Positions 1-8,700 of a stretch of 17,849 bases of DNA are shown in pieces; within the stretch, counting starts at the first letter, position 1, and each line of letters starts with the position of its first letter. The position numbers and the translations under genes are program-made. The DNA comes from Chrysochromulina tobinii (lineage: Eukaryota > Haptophyta > Prymnesiales > Chrysochromulinaceae), in NCBI GenBank assembly GCA_001275005.1, contig JWZX01001544.1:1-17849 (forward strand), read 5' to 3'. The notes beneath the pieces were generated by a model, which was not told the DNA's origin, made no database searches, and saw only the letters and a list, made by a program, of their open reading frames with translations.

Positions 1-1
1 T

Positions 2-1390
2 GAGCTGCTCGGTGCGGTGGACGACTTTGAGAGCGATGAGGAGCGCGTGGAAGCCCTTGCAGAGCCGGCTTTCACGCCGGATAGTCCCGTGCCGCAGTCT
101 ACCACCGCGGGGCCGCCCGCGTTGCCCGTGAATGACGACGCTGCGGAAGCTGCCTTGGCCGAGGTCGACCTGGGCACGCTGATCGAGCTCAAGGGCGTCA
201 ACCGAGCGTGGCGTGCGCTCGGACGCCGAGCGCTGTGCTCTAGGCTGTGCAGGCGCAAAGGTCACGCCGACCCTCGGCAGCTGGACGAGATCACGGAGCT
301 CAACCTGCAGTTGCTCATCGGAGCCAGCCGACCGTGGGAGGCGGTGAGGGCAGGGCGGCTGCTAGTCCACCTGGAGCGGCTCACGGGGTATGGCTTTGTG
401 GTCGACGTGGCCGCGGTCCGATTGGTCAATTTGGACGATGACGGCGGCGAGGAGGAGGAGGAGGAGGAGGTGGAGGAGGAGGAGGACACGCCGTTGCCCC
501 TGCTTCGTGGTCCGGCCAGGCACGCGCTGTGCTGCTGCGTCACGGGCGGCGAGGGTGAGCCACCACTAGCACTGCTGCTCGGAGCCATTGCCTGCGCTGG
601 CTCTGGAGAGATACTCGGTATCCCTGTGGAGGAGTTGCGCGCCGATACGCTCAGCGGTCTCGATTTAGATCTCGCTCCGAGCGAATCTCGTTCCGAGCAA
701 TCTCGCTCCAAGGGAATGATCGGCCCCGAAGGCGCCATGCTCATTGCGAGTGTCATTCCAGTCACGGCGGTGTTCGAGCTGAACCTGAGCAGCAACAAGA
801 TCGGCGACGCCGGCGCCAAGGCCATCGCGGGTGCCCTGTCCTCGGGCACAGCGATGGTCACCAACCTCTACCTTTATAACAACAGCATCGGGGATGAGGG
901 TGCCAAGGCAATCGCGGAGGCGATGAAGGTCAACGCGGTGATGACCAAGTTGTCGCTCATGGGGAACAAGATCGGCAACGACGGTGCCATCGTGATCGCG
1001 GAGGCGCTGAAGGTCAACGCGGTGGTGAACGTTCTGCACCTCTGGAACAACAGCATCGGCGACGACGGAGCCAAGGCGATCGCGGAGGCGCTGAATGTCA
1101 ACGCAGTGGTGACCAACCTGCAACTGGGCCTGAACCAGATCGGTGCGGAGGGTGCCATCGCAATCGCGGAGGCGCTGAAGGTCAACGCGGTCCTGACCAA
1201 GCTGAGCCTCTCGGAGAACAACATCGGTGCAGAGGGAGCCATCGCGATCGCGGAGGCGCTGAAGGTCAACGCGGTCGTGACCAAGCTATGGCTCAACAAC
1301 AACAACATCGGTCCGGAGGGAGCCATCGTGATCGCAGAGGCGCTGAAGGATGCGGTGAAGGGCCGGAGTGGATTCCAGTTGCATCTGTAG
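2..1390 (+). CDS. Leucine-rich-repeat protein, 5' partial
   Basis: The reading frame is open to the left edge of the window and ends at TAG 1388-1390. The first start-like codon (GTG at 17) is not a credible eukaryotic start, so the gene begins upstream. About residues 57-90 (IELKGVNRAWRALGRRAL) have the look of a degenerate F-box-like helix pair, which is weak evidence. A Glu-rich stretch (GGEEEEEEEVEEEED) follows. The C-terminal half holds seven leucine-rich repeats of 28 residues with the pattern LxLxxNxIGxxGAxAIAEALKVNAV, the ribonuclease-inhibitor type common in protist genomes. Such repeats form curved solenoids for protein binding; the partner cannot be told. No signal peptide or membrane segment is visible in the part present. 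No intron is needed. The LRR assignment is secure; the cellular role is unknown. Confidence 0.85.
   Translation, partial: ELLGAVDDFESDEERVEALAEPAFTPDSPVPQSTTAGPPALPVNDDAAEAALAEVDLGTLIELKGVNRAWRALGRRALCSRLCRRKGHADPRQLDEITELNLQLLIGASRPWEAVRAGRLLVHLERLTGYGFVVDVAAVRLVNLDDDGGEEEEEEEVEEEEDTPLPLLRGPARHALCCCVTGGEGEPPLALLLGAIACAGSGEILGIPVEELRADTLSGLDLDLAPSESRSEQSRSKGMIGPEGAMLIASVIPVTAVFELNLSSNKIGDAGAKAIAGALSSGTAMVTNLYLYNNSIGDEGAKAIAEAMKVNAVMTKLSLMGNKIGNDGAIVIAEALKVNAVVNVLHLWNNSIGDDGAKAIAEALNVNAVVTNLQLGLNQIGAEGAIAIAEALKVNAVLTKLSLSENNIGAEGAIAIAEALKVNAVVTKLWLNNNNIGPEGAIVIAEALKDAVKGRSGFQLHL
770..1348 (+). repeat. 84-bp tandem repeat encoding the LRRs
   Basis: Seven tandem units of 84 bp, each coding one 28-residue LRR. 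The DNA word ATCGCGGAGGCGCTGAAGGT recurs nearly unchanged in most units. Similarity is highest at the IAEALKVNAV part and lowest at the LxLxxN concave-face positions. Confidence 0.85.
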
Positions 1391-2753
1391 AATGATTGCG
1401 GCGGTGCGAGCACTGTGAACATGTGTGGATCGCTGTTTTGTGTTCTGTGAAGGTTTTTCCTACTGAATGCCCGGTCTGGTCAGGGATTGGGGAAGGATAA
1501 AAGGCAAACCAACTCAATACCTCTACATGTACAATAACGGCAGCAAACTCGCAAAAGAACAGGAGCTCGTGACGCGTCTCGTCCTGCCACTCCTGGTAGG
1601 AGCGGGAAGACAGGTTTCCTGTGGTGCATGTGGTGGGCGGTTCGTCAGGTATCACCATCAGGGGGGTGCACCGACAGTCGAGACGCGAGTAGAGGGGGTC
1701 GCGGGCGGGCGGAGCGCGCGGTGGGGTCGGCACGGTCGCCGGTCCTCCGCTCTCTCAACACGCCCGCCTTCGCCCCAGCACTATGTTGAAACCGACCATA
1801 GGCTAAAACTACCTGTGTGAGAGCTTGAGTGAGTTCGGAAACGCTCCCCCCGAAGGTCAGAATCTCCCACGCCGTTCGACGTGTGCGGGCACCACACAAT
1901 AAAGAATAATGATCTCGTCGTCTCGAAACGACATTTGGACATAACGGATAAAACTAAGGCTAGAGCGGCGACGCACCGGCGATAGCGGATTAAGCGACCG
2001 GACGCCACGAGAGGACTGGAGGAGGTGTGGGTGCTGTTACACACGGGACGCCTATCCCTATGTGCGTCCGACGCTCCAACGAAGTGACAGCATCACATTA
2101 GACCGATGGCACCGATCTTATTCTTAACACCGATCCTCGCTCCTCAACCTCATGCGGGTCGTGCGGGTCCGTCATACACGACCACCCGACCGTCGGCGTC
2201 GGCCGTCGCACCGCCGCAAGCTGCTCCTGTGCATGCCAGCCCCTGCTCCAACACACATGCGGTCTCATCACGTACAAGGTACAACGTTCAAACTCGTCAC
2301 GTATCCGACGTGCATGTTAAAATCGTACACAATGCGCCTAGCAGCATGGCCCGCACGCGCTCGACGGCTACGCCGTACGCGGTAGATTGGTCCGCAACAC
2401 GACCCAGGCGCCATGGTCGCATCTGTGCGGTGCGCGACGCAAGCTTCGAAAGCATATCTCGGCCCGCGAACGCGCGGCGTGAACTGCAGTTCATAGGCCA
2501 CTCATACGGCGAACGAAAGAGTATCCATGCAGGAGGTTGTGCGAGGTTGCGGAAGCAGTGGCCGGAAAGAGGACCCCATGCAAGAGAGGGTTTCGTCAGG
2601 ACCCCACCCCATGCTGGAGAGGGTTTTGTCAGGACCCCACGCTGGATAGGATTCGTCAGGACCCCATGCTGGAGAGGGTTTCGTCAGGACCCCATGCATG
2701 ATTCCAAGTGTGGCGCCCTAAACAAACAGGCAGCCGTGGAGTGGCGGCATGGC
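1391..2753. other. Intergenic region without a convincing gene
   Basis: Open frames here are short or lack any family resemblance, and none shows a convincing domain. The region lies between the 3' end of the LRR gene and the 3' end of the large minus-strand gene, so it probably holds both 3' untranslated regions. No clear polyadenylation signal or RNA gene was recognised. The only clear structure is the minisatellite at 2570-2700. Confidence 0.6.
2570..2700. repeat. Minisatellite, about 28-33 bp unit, 4-5 copies
   Basis: Repeated blocks of the form AGGACCCCATGCTGGAGAGG followed by GTTTCGTC. One copy has an extra CACCC. It lies just beyond the stop codon of the large minus-strand gene, so it may fall in that gene's 3' untranslated region. 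On the minus strand each unit contains CCTGAC and CTCCAG, words also seen in that gene's introns. Confidence 0.8.
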
Positions 2754-5700
2754 CTAAAAGCCGCCCATGCGCGCCGCCGAGGGTGCACGCCCGGGCGAGC
2801 GCCCTGGCGAGCGCCCTGGCGAGCGCCCTGGCGAGAACATGCCCGAGTCGCCTACAGGGGTGGACGCGCCCGAGCCCATCTTCTGCATCTCGCCCGCGAG
2901 ATAACGCGGAGGCTTGAAGAAGTTGTTGAGCTCATCTGTCGAGCTGAACATCATCGTCGAGGCCTCGGGCGTCATCGACCCTGGCGCGGAGACGCGGCCC
3001 CTTGGCTTGCTACCAGCTGGCTCCGCGGCCGCTGCACCCGTACCGACGGCCGCCGAGGCGCTGGGCGCCGTCTTGGGCGCCGCGCCGTTGGCGGCCGCCG
3101 TCTTGGGCGGCGGCGCGCCTGCCGTCGTCGGGGCGGTGGAGGGCGCGCCAGCGGCGCTCGGTTTCGCGCCGGGGGGAGGGGGCGCCGCCTTCGTGGCGCC
3201 CGGTACGGCGCCGCCCGGTCGCGCCGAGCTCACTGGCGAGCTCGCGCGCTTCGTCGGCGGCAGGGCCGGAGGCTTGACTGGCGCCCCCCCTTTGGCGCTC
3301 GCGTCGGCGGGCGGCTTGACAGCCCCCCCCTTACCGGTCGGTGCGAGCGCCGTGTCGAGCGCGTCGAGCGATGCGGCCGCCATTGCGGCCGTCATGACCT
3401 CATGCGGATCCGCTGTCGTCGTCGCGGGCATTGCCGCACCGTCCTTCTTAGGCGGCGCCATAGTGGGCGCGTCCGCCTCCAACGCGGCGGCGTCCGATCC
3501 GTCCGCCTCGGCACGTGACGAAACGGGCGGTGTGCCTCCCTTTTTCTTCTCTGCCGCCTTGTCACCCCCCTTCTTCTTGACATCCCCCTTCTTCTTCTTT
3601 GGCGCCGCATCATCTTTTGCCTCCTCTTTCGCCGCCGCTTTGGCCGAGGTCTTGGCGTCTGGCGGCGCACTGGGCTTGCCCCCGCCCTTGTTCGCGACGA
3701 GCGAGGCGAGCGAATCGCGCGTCTCGAGCCACACCTGCCAAATTTGGAGCGAGCATGCATGCAGTCAGAGATCAGGTGGAGGCCAGTAGAGGCCAGTAGA
3801 GGCGATCAGAGGCCATCAGAGGCGACTTACTTCATTCGCCGCTTGCTCGATGGAGAGCCCCTTGAGCACATTGCGCAGCATGCAGTCGAGCAGCTGGTGC
3901 AACTTGAGCAGCTCGAGCGGGCCGTACAGCCCGACCGCGCAACGTCCCAGGCACTCGAGCCACCCTTCGTAAGGCAGTCCGGTAGGCAGCCATGAGGACG
4001 ACTCACCCGCGAACATATCGAGCGAGTCGACGAAGGCTTCCATGGCCTGCTCACACGAGCGTTGCCGCGGGCACCGATCCGTCAATAGTGGTCATCAGTG
4101 GTCATCAGTGGTCCTCAGCTCACTCGAGCGTTGCCGCGGGCACCGATCCGTCAGAGGGCATTCAGAGGGCACTCAGAGGGCACTCAGAGGGCACTCAGAG
4201 GGCACTCAGAGGGCACTCAGAGGGCATTCAGAGGGTACTCAGAAGCCAACCACACCTGCTCGAGCGTCATCGAGAGTTCAAAGCCGGAGGCGCCGAGCGG
4301 ATGCACCCACTGCGCATCGGTCACGAGCCCCAGCTCCAACATAAGTGCCTCGAAATCCGCAAGCGAGATGCCGCCTCCTTTGAGCCACCCCCTCGAAAGG
4401 AAGACCTTGCGCAGCTCCGCGTCGTGCAGCTGTAGCAGCTTGAGAGTATCCGCGTCGGCCCAAAAGGTCATGCGGAAGCCCGGGGCCATGTCGCGCGCGA
4501 CAAGCGGTTGGAGGCAGTCGAGCGACCTCTGCACGCGCGTCACCACCTCAATCGAATGGCCGCGAGAGTCTTCGCGACGAGCGAGGACCTGATGAGGGAG
4601 GCAATCCGAGGGTCATCAGTGGCCATAAGTGGTCATCAGTGGTCATCATCAGTGGTCATCAGTGGTCATCATCAGTGGTCATCATCAGTGGTCATCATCA
4701 ATGGTCATCATCAGTGGTCATCATCAGGGCTGACCGAGGTGCACACGAAGGCCTCGAGGAACTCGGGGAGCGACATGAGCCCGCCGTGCAGGTGGCGACG
4801 CTGCGCATTCTCGAACTGGCTCGCCATGAGCAGCTGCTGCTGGGGCTCGGTAACCGACGAGAGGCCAACCTCTTCACAGAAGAGGAGCCACTCGTGTAGC
4901 TGCAGGCACGAGAGGGAGAGCAGCCCTTCGCTCGGCTGGATGTGCAGCTTCGCATACGAGCGGAACACGGAGCAGAGCGAGGGCAAGTTCTCCTGGAGCA
5001 GCGCGTGGATCCGCGGCAGGTGCTCAGCAATCCCGGGCAGGTGGTGCATCTGCAGCTTCGCCTCGAGTAACGCCCATGCATGCACGCCGGGTCGGGCGGC
5101 CGTTGCGCGCGGCTCGAGGGCGCGTCTCAAAAAGGCCTCGGCTTCGTCAACCGACACCTCCGACGGAGCCTCTCCGTTTCGGAGCGCCGTGACGAGCGCT
5201 CCTTGGGCCGGGCTCGCTGGTGGGCGGGTGGGCGCACGAGGGACGGAGCTCGCGCCGGAGCTCGCGCCGGCAGTGCGCCGCTCCTTGTACAGGCGCGCAC
5301 CGTGCTCTTGGATCGTGAGACGCACCTGCCAAATTTGGAGCGAATATCAGAGCCAGTCAGTCAGAGTCAATCAGAGCCTATCAGAGCCCATCAGAGTCCA
5401 TCAGAGCCCATCAGAGCTCATCAGAGTCCATCAGAGTCCATTAGAGTCCATCAGAGTCCATCAGAGCTCATCAGAATCCATCAGAGTCCATCAGAGTCCA
5501 TCAGAGCGTGAGGCGCACCCACGCGTCGACGACACGAAGCAGCAGCGTGGCGCAGAGCCGGCGCTGCAGGTGATTCGTCATCGAGACCGCGCGGACGGTG
5601 AGCGCGTGCAGCTTCTCCCAACGGCCAAACGCGCCCTTGAGCCGGGCCGCTCGGGTGGTCGTCGTGCGCGTGTACTCGGAAGCGTTCGCAAAGTCTTCGG

Positions 5701-8700
5701 GCGAGACGCGCGCTATGTACCACGCGCTAATCGACGTCATCAGCTGTGGCGCGTGGCTCCAGTAGCGCCAGTGGGAAAAGGCCGAGTGCTGGTTGAGGGG
5801 CAGGTGCGGCCGGAGGATGAAGCCGGCTTCGTTAATGGCCTGGTTCCACTCATGTAACCACAACTTCCAGCTGTGGAAGAGGTGCGTGAGCTTGCCGCCA
5901 CGCTTCCTGTCGCGGAACTTGGCCACCAGACCGTGCCCCTCCACGACCGAGTCCGAGGTATACTCGCGCCAAGCTGTGAACATGCGCAGGTACAGATTCT
6001 TTCGCATGCTCGGCAGCAGACCATCAAATCGCGGCATGCCGCCGCCGCCGCCGCCGCCTCCCGCCTTGACAAACTTGGCCATTCCGGCGAGCGCGGTAGC
6101 TTGGCGCGAAGGGCGACCCGCATCGGCTGCCCGCCCCGGGCGCACCATCTGCGGCCTGGCGGACCGAATTTCGTCACCTTGGCCGAGTTTCGTCACCTTG
6201 GCCGAGTTGGTCGCGTCTGCCAGGGCCACGGGCGGCATGCCCGCCCCGCCGAGAGAGCGCGCCCCGCCCGTTGGCGGCTGGTGCACCAGCCGCCCAGCTG
6301 CGGCGGCGGGCGGCTGGGAAGATCCCCCCCCCTGGGAAGCTCCCCCCCCCGAAGCGCCAGGCGCTGGTGCCGGCAGGGCGGCGGCGCCAGGCAGGGCGGC
6401 GGCGGCTAGGGGGGCTGTGGAAAGCCACCCATGGGCCTCGCGGGCCGCCAGAGTCGAGGCGGAGCGCCCCCCCCCACCCCCGCCAGCAGCAGTAGCAGCA
6501 GTAGCGCCAGCCCCTCGCTTTGCGGGCGACGCGGCGCGCCCATAATTGCGCCTCGAGTCCGCGCCCAGCGACGACGGCGTCCCAGGGACCATCATGGCGC
6601 CCATCGCGGCGCCATCGGACCGAGCGCTCTGCAAGGGCGCGCCCAGCATGGCGCCCTTTGCGGCGGGTGCACCGCCAGGCTTCCACATAGTCAGAGGCTT
6701 GGGCGGCGGGGTGTCCATGAAACGGCTGTATAGGTGGTGGATGAGCGTCTCGACAGCTTTGGGCAGCGGCGTGGGCTTCGCGTGGGCCGCGCCGAGCGCT
6801 GAGACCGGATTCGAGCGCAGGTACGCCATGTGCACGAGCGCGTGCACGAACTGGGGGAGGCGCAGGACCGTCTGGCCGACCTTATTGGTCACCGCGGCGT
6901 GTTCAAAGAGGGCGGCCGCGCGCTGTGCTCCCATGGTACGCGTCATCAAGTTCGCATCGCGCACAAACGACTCCCAAGCCTCGATGAGCATACTCGAGTC
7001 AGGGCTGCCGTTCTTATTGTACTGGCAGACGAGATCCGAGAGCTGTGGTGAGCTCGTGCATGCAAGGCAGGTCCTCAGTGGTAATCAGCGTACCTGGCAG
7101 AAGAGATCCGAGAGCTGGGGCAGATTCGTGCCGAGCAGCCGAAACAGGGCGCGCGCCTTGCCTTCGTACCCGGGCAGACCGCCGAAGTCGAGCTGCGTCC
7201 AGATGCCCATCCAGAGCTCCATCTCCGCCTGCAATTAGACGCAATCGGACGCAATCGGACGCAATTAGTGGACCATCAGGAGGCCATCAAGGAGGTCATC
7301 AGGAGGTCATCGGGGAGGCCATCAGGGAGGCCATCAGGGAGGTCATCAGGATAGTCATCAGGGGCAGTCACGTACCTCATTCAGCCCTTCGAGCGTGGGC
7401 TCAGCCGACGGATCAAACTCAGGCTTGTGGGGTTTGGCCCCGAGAGCATCGACCGCGTTCTCGACCTTCTCGTTGTCGAGCAGGATGAGGAAAAAGGCAG
7501 CCAGCCGTTGGCTCATCGACATGCCCGGGATGGCGCCGTATTTGAGCGTCGCGAGCCTGGCGAGCAGCTCGGAGAATTGGTCGGGGGAGAGCGCGCTCAC
7601 GCCCGCTCCGTCGCTCACGTAGCCATGCCCGAACGTGGCGGCGTCATGGGCCGCTTGCTCCACTTGCTCCTTGCTCAAGCTGCACGTGAGCGCACGACCG
7701 ACCTTCATCTGGATCGTCGTCTGGCCGAGGATCGATCTCTCCTCCAAGATGGCCATCAATCTCGGGAGCGAGATCGCAATCTGCGCAATCTTCTCGGCGG
7801 ACACCACCGAGTAGCCGACCCCTTGCACCCCCCCGAGCTGGCCGTAGAGATTCGTCAACTGCACCTGGCGCTGCTCGAGGAGGGCCTTCGAGGCCTCATC
7901 AGCCTCGAGATCGTGCGAGAACTTGAGAGACGGATCTCGCGGCGAGAAGCGCAGCACGCAGTTGTGCAGGAACCGCCCGAGGCAGTCCGGCACTTGGATC
8001 AAGTACGCGGCCATCAGCCCCCGCGTCAGCCGGCCATCCTCATCGCGCCTCCATCGCGGATTAGCGCGCTCGACGGCGCAGCGCACGATCGCCTCCACGA
8101 AGCATGCAAAGCTCATCGTCGCGGGCGCCGTCACGGGCGCGGTCGCGGGCGCGCCTTGGTCGACCGAGCTCGCAATCTCGGCGGCAATCTCGGCGGCAAT
8201 CTCGGCCCCTTCTTCGTCGGCCGCACCGGCGGCAACCTCGGCGGCTCCCTTGGCACCCTGGGCTGCTTTGGCCATGCTCACGGTGAACTCGAAGATGTCC
8301 TGCGAGCGCCATCAGAGAGTGCATGCGCCATCAGAGAGTGCGCGCCATGAGGCACTCGGTGAGGCAACCAGCGGTCCAACAGCGGTCAGCCAACGGCCAG
8401 TCAACGGCCAGTCAGCGGTCAGCCAGCGGCCAGTCAGCGGCCAGTCAGCGGTCAGCCAGCGAGCCATCAACGGCGGCATGCACCTGCACTCTGACGTCGC
8501 TAAAGATCTTGGTGAGCACTTTCGAATCATCGGCCCACTGGAGGAAGCCCCACGGCGTCATCGAGCCGCTGAGACCAGTCGGCTGGCCGCCGTACCCGCG
8601 GCTATAGTAGAGGAAGATGGAGAGGAGCGTCGGCCAGTTGCCACTCAGCTGCTCGAACACGCGCCCATCCCAAATCGGGAAGCCTGGCAGGTCGGACAGG

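Noticed and set aside
2106-3789. Long plus-strand open frames, Arg-rich or Ala/Gly-rich
   Set aside because: They lie antisense to the terminal exon of the large gene or in repeat DNA. Their composition is what GC-rich coding DNA gives in the wrong frame, and no domain is visible.
4152-4240. Regular short repeats resembling a CRISPR array
   Set aside because: The 11-bp units have no unique spacers, the context is eukaryotic, and the array sits within a spliced intron.
5793-6545. Plus-strand open frame of 250 codons
   Set aside because: Antisense to exon 11. The minus-strand frame fits flanking modules and splice sites, while this one is a Pro/Ala/Arg-rich shadow.
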